Assembly: GCA_029287645.1 (NCBI GenBank) | Contig: JARFQS010000400.1 | Span: 1-8,829, forward strand | Direction of reading: 5' to 3' | Source: Thermoanaerobaculia bacterium | Lineage (GTDB): Bacteria; Acidobacteriota; Thermoanaerobaculia; Multivoradales; JAHEKO01 | Length of the DNA: 8,829 bases | Part shown: positions 1-6,264 of the stretch, piece after piece | How positions within the stretch are numbered: the stretch's first letter is position 1 | Layout of the letters: each line of letters begins with the position of its first letter | Translations under genes and position numbers: made by a program | Notes under the pieces: model-generated | Told to the model about the DNA's origin: nothing | Databases searched by the model: none | The model's input: only the letters and a program-made list of their open reading frames with translations

Positions 1-2532
1 GCGCTGAAGAACTTCCAGAGCATGGTGGACGATCTCACCGGCCTACCTCTGTCAAATGCGACTCTGCTCGAAGAAGGGACCGCCGGTGCGGAGGCCATGA
101 GCATGACGCTGGCTGCAACCCGCGGCAACAAGAAGGGGTTCATCGTGGCCGATGATTGCCACCCACAGACGATCGCGGTCATCGAGACGAGATGCGAGCC
201 GCTGGGAGTGGAAGTCCATGTCGGTCCCCCCGACAGCATCGACCCCGAGGGCATGGATCTTTTCGCGGCTCTCATCCAATACCCGACGACGGACGGACGG
301 ATCGAGGACTACTCGAAGACCGCCGAACGCCTGCACGACTCAGGCGCCTACCTGATCGTATCCACCGACCTTCTGGCCCTGACGCTTCTCAAGCCGCCTG
401 GAGAGTTCGGTGCCGACATAGCCGTGGGCTCGAGCCAGAGGTTCGGCGTCCCGATGGGATTCGGCGGTCCGCATGCCGCGTTTCTCTCGACCAGCTCGTC
501 TCTCGAGCGCCAGCTGCCCGGACGAATCGTCGGCCTGTCGAGGGATGCCAACGGCAATCCGGCCTTTCGCCTGGCTCGCCAGACCCGGGAACAGCATATT
601 CGGCGGGAAAAGGCGACCAGCAACATCTGCACCGCTCAGGTACTGCTGGCCGTCATGGCCTCGATGTATGCCGTCTACCACGGTCCTCGAGGGCTCCGTC
701 GCATAGGACAACGAGTCCATTTCCTGACCCGCGTGCTGGCGGCCGGCCTGCAGCGCCTCGGATTCGACATCGGCGAGGGGCTCTATTTCGACACCTTGAA
801 GGTGAGATTCAATCCCGGCGAGGAGAGCGCCATCCTGCACACGGCCCGCAGCCGTTGCCTCAACTTGCGGCACTATCCGGATGGGGGAATCGGCATCTCT
901 CTGGATGAAACCGTCACCCGCAAGGATCTCGAGCAGCTGTTGAAGGTCTTCTGCCAGGCACACAAGCTCCCATTCACCCTCGATGATCTCGTTGCCGAGG
1001 CTCGAGGCGAGTACCCTGAAGCCTTCGCCCGCCAGTCCGAGTACCTGACCCAGGCCGTGTTCCAGCGCTACCACTCGGAGCACGGAATGCTGAGGTACAT
1101 GCAGCAGCTCCAGGAGCGGGACTTGTCACTGGCCCATTCGATGATCCCCCTGGGCTCCTGCACCATGAAGCTCAATGCGACGGCCGAGATGATGCCGATC
1201 ACGTGGCCCGAGTTCGGAAACCTGCATCCGTTTGCACCGCCGGAACAGGCAGAGGGCTACTACCAGATGTTCGAGCAATTGGAGGGCTGGCTGGCGGAGA
1301 TCACCGGATTCAGTGCCACTTCGCTTCAACCCAACGCCGGCTCGCAGGGCGAGTTCTCCGGCCTCATGGTGATTCGTGCCTACCATCAGGATCGTGATGA
1401 CCTGAAGAGAGATGTCTGTCTGATTCCGACCTCCGCTCACGGCACGAATCCCGCGAGCTCCGTCATGGCCGGATACAAGGTGGTGCCCGTCGCCTCCGAT
1501 GAGCGGGGCGATTTCGATCTCGACGACCTGCGCTCCAAGGCCGAAGCCAACAAGGACGAATTGGCCGCAGCGATGATCACCTACCCGTCGACCCACGGTG
1601 TCTTCGAAGAGCACGTGCGCGAGGTCTGCGAAATCGTGCACGAAAATGGCGGGCTGGTCTATTTGGATGGGGCCAACATGAACGCGCAGGTCGGCCTTTG
1701 TCACCTTTCCGACATCGGGGCCGATGTCTGCCACTTGAATCTCCACAAGACCTTTGCCATTCCGCATGGCGGCGGCGGACCAGGAGTCGGACCCATCTGC
1801 GTCGCAGAGCACCTCGTGCCGTATCTGCCCGGACACCCGGTGGTTGCGACGGGCGGAGAGAAGGCCATCGGACCGGTCTCGGCAGCCCCGTTCGGCAGCC
1901 CCGGTGTCCTGCCCATCTCCTGGATGTACATCGCCATGATGGGGCCAGACGGCTTGAAGAGGGCCAGCCAGATGGCGATTCTCAATGCCAATTACATGGC
2001 CAAGAGGTTGATCGAGCACTTCCCGGTCGTCTACACCGGCATGCGGGGCTTCGTGGCTCACGAGTTCATCATCGACTTCCGAGAGTTCAAGGAGACGGCT
2101 GGAATCACGGTGGACGATGTCGCCAAGCGGCTCATGGACTACGGGTTCCATGCTCCAACGATGTCCTGGCCGGTGGCGGGAACGATGATGGTCGAGCCGA
2201 CGGAAAGCGAATCCAGGGCCGAATTGGACCGGCTGTGTGACGCCCTCATCGCGATCCGGGCCGAGATCCGTGAGTTGGAGGAAGGGCGAGGCGATCGCGA
2301 GGACAATCTTCTCCGCAACGCTCCCCATACGGCGGGCTTCGTGACCTCCGACAGTTGGCCGCATGGCTATAGCCGAGAAGCTGCCGCCTATCCGGCCCCG
2401 TGGGTCAAGGAGAGGAAGTTCTGGCCGCCGGTGGGACGCATCGACAACGTATGGGGAGATCGCAATCTGATCTGCACCTGCGATCCGGTCGAGAGCTACG
2501 CCCTCCAGGAGGCCGTCTCGGACAGTGATTGA
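1..2532 (+). CDS. gcvP: Glycine dehydrogenase (decarboxylating), P-protein, 5' truncated
   Basis: P-protein of the glycine cleavage system. It uses pyridoxal phosphate (PLP) to decarboxylate glycine and passes the aminomethyl group to the lipoyl arm of H-protein, in the cytoplasm. The frame is open from base 1 (ALKNFQSM...), so the ATG at 22 is internal and the true start lies upstream. 843 codons remain of a family length near 950, so roughly 100 N-terminal residues are missing. Counted from window codon 1, family blocks appear in order: DLTGLP near residue 10, [12 protein letters not shown] near 382, [13 protein letters not shown] near 443, [11 protein letters not shown] near 478, and [15 protein letters not shown], whose Lys583 (codon 1747-1749) should be the PLP lysine, followed by the glycine-rich loop. 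The end [11 protein letters not shown] is typical. N- and C-terminal halves are fused, as in the homodimeric single-chain type rather than the split GcvPA/GcvPB type. No frameshift is seen. Confidence 0.97.
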   Translation, partial: ALKNFQSMVDDLTGLPLSNATLLEEGTAGAEAMSMTLAATRGNKKGFIVADDCHPQTIAVIETRCEPLGVEVHVGPPDSIDPEGMDLFAALIQYPTTDGRIEDYSKTAERLHDSGAYLIVSTDLLALTLLKPPGEFGADIAVGSSQRFGVPMGFGGPHAAFLSTSSSLERQLPGRIVGLSRDANGNPAFRLARQTREQHIRREKATSNICTAQVLLAVMASMYAVYHGPRGLRRIGQRVHFLTRVLAAGLQRLGFDIGEGLYFDTLKVRFNPGEESAILHTARSRCLNLRHYPDGGIGISLDETVTRKDLEQLLKVFCQAHKLPFTLDDLVAEARGEYPEAFARQSEYLTQAVFQRYHSEHGMLRYMQQLQERDLSLAHSMIPLGSCTMKLNATAEMMPITWPEFGNLHPFAPPEQAEGYYQMFEQLEGWLAEITGFSATSLQPNAGSQGEFSGLMVIRAYHQDRDDLKRDVCLIPTSAHGTNPASSVMAGYKVVPVASDERGDFDLDDLRSKAEANKDELAAAMITYPSTHGVFEEHVREVCEIVHENGGLVYLDGANMNAQVGLCHLSDIGADVCHLNLHKTFAIPHGGGGPGVGPICVAEHLVPYLPGHPVVATGGEKAIGPVSAAPFGSPGVLPISWMYIAMMGPDGLKRASQMAILNANYMAKRLIEHFPVVYTGMRGFVAHEFIIDFREFKETAGITVDDVAKRLMDYGFHAPTMSWPVAGTMMVEPTESESRAELDRLCDALIAIRAEIRELEEGRGDREDNLLRNAPHTAGFVTSDSWPHGYSREAAAYPAPWVKERKFWPPVGRIDNVWGDRNLICTCDPVESYALQEAVSDSD

Positions 2533-2546
2533 GGGGCGATGGCCCC
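2533..2546. terminator. GC hairpin between convergent genes, possible bidirectional terminator
   Basis: GGGGC-GATG-GCCCC is a perfect 5-bp stem with a 4-base loop. It starts directly after the gcvP TGA and lies 13 bases beyond the TAA of the convergent radical SAM gene. There is no T tract on either side, so it is not a canonical intrinsic terminator. Its position between two 3' ends is the main argument for a terminating or RNA-end-protecting role. Confidence 0.35.
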
Positions 2547-2559
2547 GCAGCGGATCGAC

Positions 2560-3504
2560 TTAGTCGCAGACCGGGCAGGAGATCGGGGGGAGGGTCCCCG
2601 CCTCGAGGTTGAGGCGGGTCATGCGCTCGATTCTGGCGGCTCGACACTCCGGGCAGCCCGCCATGCCGTCCGCGTCCCACAGGTCCACTAGAACGATTCC
2701 CTGGTCCAAGTTCAGGGCCCCGTCCAGGGCCTCTTCGAGCTGTCGGACCGTCGGTGGAGAGAAGACCCCCAGCTCCGCCAACCTCTGCATCTCTCCATTG
2801 CCGCTACGAGTGGGAATGAGACTGACGACCGTCGAGCCACACTGTAGAGCGTGGTCCACCGACCGCACAGCCCACTCGACCGTTTCGGCCCGGGAGATGT
2901 AAGGAGCTCCGACCAGCACGAACGAGCGCAATCCGACACCGAGTGACCTCAGACGGGAAGCCGCGAGGTTCCACGTCTCGAGGGTCATCTTCTTGTTGAG
3001 CCTGGGCAACGCCACTGGATGAACCGTTTCCAGTCCCATGGCCACCTCCAGGTGGCCTCTGAGCAGTTGGGCAAATCTCCCACAGCTCTCCCCAACGAAC
3101 CGGGGATGACATTCGACGATGACCTTCGAGTAGGGCTTCAGAAGAGCGGCGATCGCAGCCCAATCCTCACTGGGCACGGCCTTGTCATCGAAGAAGTTGC
3201 TGGCGTTGTAGAGCTTGATCATCGCACCTTCTGGAGGCATGCCGTGCTCGTCGAACGCTTGCGAGATCTGCGCAGGGATCGCACCTGGAGGCGTCGGCTC
3301 ATCCAGCGTGTACTGCCAGAGATCGCAGAACACGCAGGTGAACGGGCACTCCTGCCCGGTCAGGAAGAGGGTCTGGCAAGGTACCAGCTCACCCTGCTCG
3401 TTGCGCTCCTTCTCCAGGTGGACGCCGATCGGGCGCCAGGCGTTCAGCGGGCTCTTCGCTGGACGCAGGTCGCGTATCCGCCGATCTTCAGAGCTGGGCG
3501 TCAC
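2560..3504 (-). CDS. Radical SAM enzyme with C-terminal double CX2C motif, unknown substrate
   Basis: 314 residues. The motif CPFTCVFC (Cys53, Cys57, Cys60; CX3CX2C) is the classic radical SAM site for a [4Fe-4S] cluster that cleaves S-adenosylmethionine. Further blocks are KLYNASNFFD (97-106), ECHPRFVG (131-138), GLET (157-160) and LNKKMT (169-174). From memory these resemble the Elp3-like radical SAM group that includes the archaeal RaSEA-type proteins. The last 31 residues hold CPEC (284-287) and CPVC (310-313), a possible zinc or second Fe-S site. Translation starts at GTG (3504-3502), which overlaps the TGA of the upstream PP-loop gene by four bases (GTGA). No good Shine-Dalgarno sequence is seen, so translation is probably coupled. 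The enzyme class is secure; the substrate is unknown. A tRNA or nucleoside target and a small-molecule or peptide target are both possible. Confidence 0.88.
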   Translation of the reverse strand: MTPSSEDRRIRDLRPAKSPLNAWRPIGVHLEKERNEQGELVPCQTLFLTGQECPFTCVFCDLWQYTLDEPTPPGAIPAQISQAFDEHGMPPEGAMIKLYNASNFFDDKAVPSEDWAAIAALLKPYSKVIVECHPRFVGESCGRFAQLLRGHLEVAMGLETVHPVALPRLNKKMTLETWNLAASRLRSLGVGLRSFVLVGAPYISRAETVEWAVRSVDHALQCGSTVVSLIPTRSGNGEMQRLAELGVFSPPTVRQLEEALDGALNLDQGIVLVDLWDADGMAGCPECRAARIERMTRLNLEAGTLPPISCPVCD

Positions 3505-4835
3505 CGATAGCCGTGCCGGTAGAGATCCAGATAGTGGTTGCGGTAGGCCTCCGGATCGGTCGGGAACCTCTCGGCGAGGACCGACTCGGGTCCGGCACCC
3601 TCTTGAAACCTGCGTTTCGGGAACACCGGCAGATCCAGCCCCGTGACGGCCTTGACGCCACGGCTCAAGATCTCTCCCTTCAGGGCGTAGAGCTTTTCGA
3701 TCGACCCCTTCGTGAGCTCATCGAACGGAATGGCGGTGGCCAACGACACCAGGCTGGGGTGGGTAAACGGGCTGAAGCCCAGAAAACCGTACTTTCGCAG
3801 CGGCGCATGAACCCTCACGCAACCACGGCTCTGACCGCCGCTGTAGGTCAGGGAATGCTTGATCCGATCGACACCCCAACCTTCCTGATACAACAACGGG
3901 TTGTTGACCACGCTGCGGATGGTCAGCTCGCGATTCTCCTCGATCGGATAGTCCTTGAGGTTCTCGTCACCCCCATCTCCGTCCACCAGATACCGCCAAT
4001 CGCGGTAGCGGCGGCGGATCTCACTCACCAGCGCCAGGTTGACCGTGGCGCATTCGACATCCAGGGGCTTGTAGTCTTCGATGACGCCGACAGCTTCGAA
4101 GGGATCGAGGCTTTCGGAATCCACCTCGACTCGCTCTCCCAGCACCTCGAGATCCAGCTGGCGGAGACATTCGACAGCCTGGGCCGCGTCCGATCCCAGC
4201 CCATCGACGGCCAGGGTGAAGGCCTTCAGCCGAGACGGGCTCTGCCCCCGTTCCAACAGCAACTTGTAGAGGCAGAGAAGTACAGAACCGCTGTCCAGGC
4301 CTCCAGAGAAGAGGACGCCGAGGGGCTCGCGTTCGGGCACGACCCGCAGCCAGGTGTCGAGCGCCTGCCAGAGTGCGCCGACGTACTGCTCTCCTATCAG
4401 GTCCAGGTCTGCCTGCAGGCTGTCCGTCGATGGCTCGAGGAATCGCCGATAGACCGGGTTGGGGTCGGGGCAACCGATCAGGCGAATCGACGTCACGTGA
4501 TGGGCGGGGACCATACGGGTGTAGCTCGGATGAAACTGGTCGCCATATCCCTCTGCTTCGAGAAACTGCTGGATCTCGTCGATGCGATCGGCCACCACCA
4601 GTAGAGGACCGCTCTCCTGCTTGGCGAGGAAGTAGCGCATCGGTCGGTCGAGGCTCCGCGCCATGCGGACGACTTCTCCCTCGCGCGCTGTCAGAGCAAA
4701 AGACCCTGACAGCCGCTTCAACGAGGTCGCTTTCTCACTCGACAGAAGATCGCGCGCCTCTGCGACCTCCATGTTGAAGAGCTGCTGACTGTCCTCATCG
4801 ATCAAGTCGACTACGCGGTGGATCGGCCTATCCAT
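3501..4835 (-). CDS. Asparagine synthetase-like PP-loop ATP pyrophosphatase, degenerate glutaminase domain
   Basis: 444 residues. The C-terminal half is an asparagine-synthase-type AMP-forming domain. It has the PP-loop SGGLDS (177-182), a GDGGDE block (286-291) matching the ATP/substrate-site signature of AsnB, Lys386 in YALKGEIL where AsnB has its catalytic lysine, and FPKRRFQEGAG (405-415) like the AsnB C-terminal signature. Residues 1-135 look like a shrunken class II glutaminase fold (for example PLLVVADRIDEI, 77-88), but the protein starts MDRP with no Cys2 nucleophile, so glutamine hydrolysis is unlikely. Such losses are known in beta-lactam synthetase and lasso-peptide cyclases, where an internal or other amine is the acceptor. 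Expected chemistry: adenylate a carboxylate, then form an amide with ammonia or another amine. The start ATG has GGAGG (4845-4841) five bases upstream. First gene of a two-gene operon with the radical SAM gene. Confidence 0.87.
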   Translation of the reverse strand: MDRPIHRVVDLIDEDSQQLFNMEVAEARDLLSSEKATSLKRLSGSFALTAREGEVVRMARSLDRPMRYFLAKQESGPLLVVADRIDEIQQFLEAEGYGDQFHPSYTRMVPAHHVTSIRLIGCPDPNPVYRRFLEPSTDSLQADLDLIGEQYVGALWQALDTWLRVVPEREPLGVLFSGGLDSGSVLLCLYKLLLERGQSPSRLKAFTLAVDGLGSDAAQAVECLRQLDLEVLGERVEVDSESLDPFEAVGVIEDYKPLDVECATVNLALVSEIRRRYRDWRYLVDGDGGDENLKDYPIEENRELTIRSVVNNPLLYQEGWGVDRIKHSLTYSGGQSRGCVRVHAPLRKYGFLGFSPFTHPSLVSLATAIPFDELTKGSIEKLYALKGEILSRGVKAVTGLDLPVFPKRRFQEGAGPESVLAERFPTDPEAYRNHYLDLYRHGYR

Positions 4836-4840
4836 GGGTT

Positions 4841-4845
4841 CCTCC
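4841..4845 (-). promoter_or_regulatory. Ribosome binding site of the PP-loop gene
   Basis: On the minus strand the sequence reads GGGAGGAACCC then ATG. The GGAGG core sits five bases before the start codon, which fixes the start at 4835. Confidence 0.75.
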
Positions 4846-4882
4846 CGGATTTCGTGGATCGAGACAACTGCCTCACGCGGCG

Positions 4883-4888
4883 ATTATA
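4883..4888 (-). promoter_or_regulatory. -10 box for the PP-loop/radical SAM operon
   Basis: A perfect TATAAT on the minus strand (4888 to 4883), 47 bases upstream of the start codon. The expected transcript start is near 4876, giving a leader of about 40 bases. No good -35 hexamer lies at 16-18 bases; the region there is G-rich. The promoter may therefore need an activator or be weak. It is the only strong -10 match upstream of this operon. Confidence 0.5.
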
Positions 4889-4956
4889 GCGACCACCGGA
4901 AGCTTTGCCCCACCGAGCTCTGATATCTCGAGGAGTCCCTGGAGAGCCGCAAGTAG

Positions 4957-4984
4957 TTGACTTCCCGTCTCAAACCGCTAGGAT
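4957..4984 (+). promoter_or_regulatory. Sigma70-like promoter for the small lipoprotein gene
   Basis: TTGACT (4957-4962), a 16-base spacer, then TAGGAT (4979-4984). The predicted start near 4991 leaves a leader of about 90 bases before the ATG at 5082. It is back to back with the minus-strand TATAAT about 70 bases away. Confidence 0.5.
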
Positions 4985-4996
4985 TCGTGTCTATAG

Positions 4997-5009
4997 CGAG
5001 ACAATCTCG
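4997..5009 (+). repeat. Short perfect inverted repeat in the leader of the lipoprotein gene
   Basis: CGAGA-CAA-TCTCG is a perfect 13-base dyad, 12 bases downstream of the predicted -10 box. It could be an operator half-site pair or a small leader hairpin. A second weak dyad, CTGAC-N7-GTCAG, follows at 5021-5037. Dyads this short also occur by chance. Confidence 0.35.
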
Positions 5010-5081
5010 TGGCAGACGCACTGACCGGACTCGTCAGCTTGTGTCTCTCGAAATCAAACAGGGAAAAGGGAGAAAGTCAAA

Positions 5082-5462
5082 ATGAAGAAAGCTATCTGGG
5101 TATTGGCCGTCGTGGCCGCAATCGGGGCTTTGGCATTCACTACCACAGCCTGCGGCAAGGAGGCTCGTGAATCTGCGGGTGAGGCCGTCGAGGCTGCCGG
5201 CGACGCCGTCAAGGAGAGCGCCGAAGAGGTCAAGAAAGATACGGCCGAAGCCGTAGAAGCCGCTGGTGACATGGCCGAGGATGCCGCAGAGGCTGCTGGT
5301 GAGGCGGTCGAAGGGGCCAAGGAGATGGCCGAGGATGCCGCCGATGCCGCTGGCGAGATGGCGGAAGACGCCAAGCATGCAACGGGCGAGGCCATCGAAG
5401 GCGCCGGTGAGGCCATCGAGGAAGCCGGGGAGAAGCTGCAGGAAGAAGAGGGCGGTAGGTAG
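5082..5462 (+). CDS. Small acidic Ala/Glu-rich LEA-like repeat protein, probable lipoprotein
   Basis: 126 residues. Residues 1-23 are a signal peptide (MKK, then a hydrophobic run to about 19) ending TTTAC, with Cys24 as a candidate lipidation site. The lipobox is weak because -3 is Thr rather than Leu. The rest is almost only Ala, Glu, Gly, Asp, Val, Met and Lys, with no aromatic residue. It repeats: AAG at 38, 60, 71 and 89; EAVE at 34, 56 and 74; MAEDA at 64, 82 and 93. The spacings of 11, 18 and 22 residues suit a long amphipathic helix or coiled coil, as in group 3 LEA-type proteins. At DNA level a 17-base identity (5271-5287 and 5325-5341) is spaced 54 bases apart, suggesting internal duplication. 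The Shine-Dalgarno GGGAGA (5068-5073) lies eight bases before ATG. The likely location is the periplasmic face of a membrane; a role in stress protection or envelope spacing is only inference. Confidence 0.8.
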   Translation: MKKAIWVLAVVAAIGALAFTTTACGKEARESAGEAVEAAGDAVKESAEEVKKDTAEAVEAAGDMAEDAAEAAGEAVEGAKEMAEDAADAAGEMAEDAKHATGEAIEGAGEAIEEAGEKLQEEEGGR

Positions 5463-5469
5463 GTAGGTA
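5454..5469 (+). repeat. TAGG tetranucleotide repeat across the lipoprotein stop codon
   Basis: GG(TAGG)3TA. The stop TAG (5460-5462) lies within the repeat. A unit is four bases, so gain or loss of units would shift frame. Because TAG recurs in the tract, termination would still occur within a few codons. Confidence 0.6.
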
Positions 5470-5486
5470 CCCTCGACCTCGCAGGC

Positions 5487-6077
5487 TCAGCGCTGCTTCT
5501 CGTAGGTGCCCATCAGCTCGGCTCGAGCCAGGACGTGCCCTTGAATGGCCGTCTCCAGCTGCGCCTTGGTGGGTTGCCATCCGTCGGGTAGGCGGGTATC
5601 GAGAGCGTAGAGCTTGAAGAAGTACCGGTGGCGGCCGATGGGCGGGCAAGGCCCTCCATACTCGGCCCGCTGCCAGTCGTTCAGTCCGACTCCGGTCTCT
5701 GCTGGCAGGTCTTCGAAGGCGACGCCTTCCGACAGGCCTCCGGCAGCGGCCGGCAGGTTGTACACCACCCAGTGAACCCAGGTCATTTTCGGAGCGGCGG
5801 GATCGGGTGCGTCCGGGTCGTCGACAATCAGGGCGAGGCCCACAGCGCCTTCGGGAATTCCCGACCAGGCGAGTGGCGGGGAGAGATCCTCGCCTTCACA
5901 GGTGTGACGCCGTGGAATCTCGGTGCCGTTCTCGAAGCTGGTAGAGGTCAGCGTCAGGGTCATTTCGGCGGCTCCTTCGGTTGGGGGGGCGGCTAGCCCG
6001 TACGGGATCACCAGGAAGACGAGGCAGACGAGGATTCTGGCAGTCCTGCGGGGAGCTTGCCCGAGGTTCGAGCGCAT
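5487..6077 (-). CDS. Exported PEBP family protein (YbhB/YbcL, Raf kinase inhibitor-like)
   Basis: 196 residues from the ATG at 6077. An in-frame ATG at 6149 would add 24 Cys- and Arg-containing residues with no membrane logic. The 6077 start is preferred because AGGAGG (6091-6086) lies eight bases upstream and a signal peptide then follows: basic MRSNLGQAPRRTAR, hydrophobic ILVCLVFLVIPYGLA (15-29), cleavage probably near Ala29/Ala30. The mature domain carries the PEBP ligand-pocket motifs: DDPDAPDP (86-93), HWVVYNLP (102-109) and GGPCPPIGRHRYFF (141-154). Bacterial members are small single-domain proteins. Their biochemical role is poorly known, although the family binds anionic ligands such as phosphates. 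The export signal points to the periplasm, as for YbcL. Its 3' end faces the lipoprotein gene with 24 bases between them and no clear terminator. Confidence 0.93.
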   Translation of the reverse strand: MRSNLGQAPRRTARILVCLVFLVIPYGLAAPPTEGAAEMTLTLTSTSFENGTEIPRRHTCEGEDLSPPLAWSGIPEGAVGLALIVDDPDAPDPAAPKMTWVHWVVYNLPAAAGGLSEGVAFEDLPAETGVGLNDWQRAEYGGPCPPIGRHRYFFKLYALDTRLPDGWQPTKAQLETAIQGHVLARAELMGTYEKQR

Positions 6078-6085
6078 GTTCGAGG

Positions 6086-6091
6086 CCTCCT
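6086..6091 (-). promoter_or_regulatory. Ribosome binding site that decides the PEBP start
   Basis: A perfect AGGAGG on the minus strand, eight bases before the ATG at 6077. No comparable site precedes the longer alternative start at 6149. Confidence 0.8.
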
Positions 6092-6125
6092 GATTGCCAA
6101 GACAGGGTCGTTTCGACTCACAGAA

Positions 6126-6134
6126 AGTGTAGCA
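6126..6134 (-). promoter_or_regulatory. Possible extended -10 promoter for the PEBP gene
   Basis: The minus strand reads TGCTACACT (6134 to 6126), an extended -10 (TGN plus TACACT, four of six to consensus). It would give a leader of about 40 bases. No convincing -35 box is seen. If correct, the transcript starts downstream of 6149, which also excludes the longer reading frame. Confidence 0.3.
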
Positions 6135-6178
6135 AGCTCTGATCCGCATGGCTCATGCAGGGGGGATGACTTTTCGCC

Positions 6179-6207
6179 TTGACTTACGCCTTGTTTACGC
6201 CTACCAT
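6179..6207 (+). promoter_or_regulatory. Sigma70-like promoter for imuA-imuB
   Basis: TTGACT (6179-6184), a 17-base spacer, then TACCAT (6202-6207). The predicted start is near 6214, about 50 bases before the imuA ATG. It lies in the 187-base divergent gap between the PEBP start and imuA. Confidence 0.55.
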
Positions 6208-6218
6208 ATTGATCTTGT

Positions 6219-6232
6219 GGAACACCTGCTCC
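6219..6232 (+). promoter_or_regulatory. LexA (SOS) box-like dyad downstream of the imuA promoter
   Basis: GGAACACCTGCTCC carries GAAC-N4-GCTC, one mismatch from the GAAC-N4-GTTC core of Gram-positive-type SOS boxes. It lies about five bases after the predicted transcript start, where a bound repressor would block initiation. imuA-imuB operons are LexA-controlled in several phyla, so the position is sensible. The match is imperfect and the LexA of this organism is not seen. Confidence 0.4.
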
Positions 6233-6264
6233 CATGGTTTTCCGAGTTGGAAACGGGATGAAGC

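Noticed and set aside
1126..2364. 412-codon open frame on the minus strand inside gcvP
   Set aside because: It is fully antisense to highly conserved gcvP motifs, has no recognisable domain, and is explained by GC-rich codon bias.
2560..3504. Direct assignment as archaeosine synthase subunit RaSEA
   Set aside because: Only block-level resemblance is seen by eye, the cysteine spacing around the cluster may differ, and archaeosine itself is an archaeal modification. Kept only as an analogy.
3513..4604. 363-codon plus-strand frame opposite the PP-loop gene
   Set aside because: It is antisense to a gene with intact catalytic motifs, and its own translation shows no known motif.
5021..5037. Minus-strand CTGACGAGTCC, resembling a hammerhead ribozyme core
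   Set aside because: The required GAAA core segment and a matching stem II are not found at the right distance; the resemblance comes from a simple dyad.
5054..5416. Ala/Ser/Pro-rich minus-strand frames opposite the small lipoprotein gene
   Set aside because: Their repetitiveness mirrors the repeats of the plus-strand gene, which has its own ribosome site and signal peptide.
2560..5462. Lasso peptide or similar RiPP cluster
   Set aside because: There is an AsnB-like enzyme and a small nearby gene, but no leader peptidase, recognition element or transporter. The small gene is divergent and looks like a repetitive lipoprotein rather than a precursor peptide.
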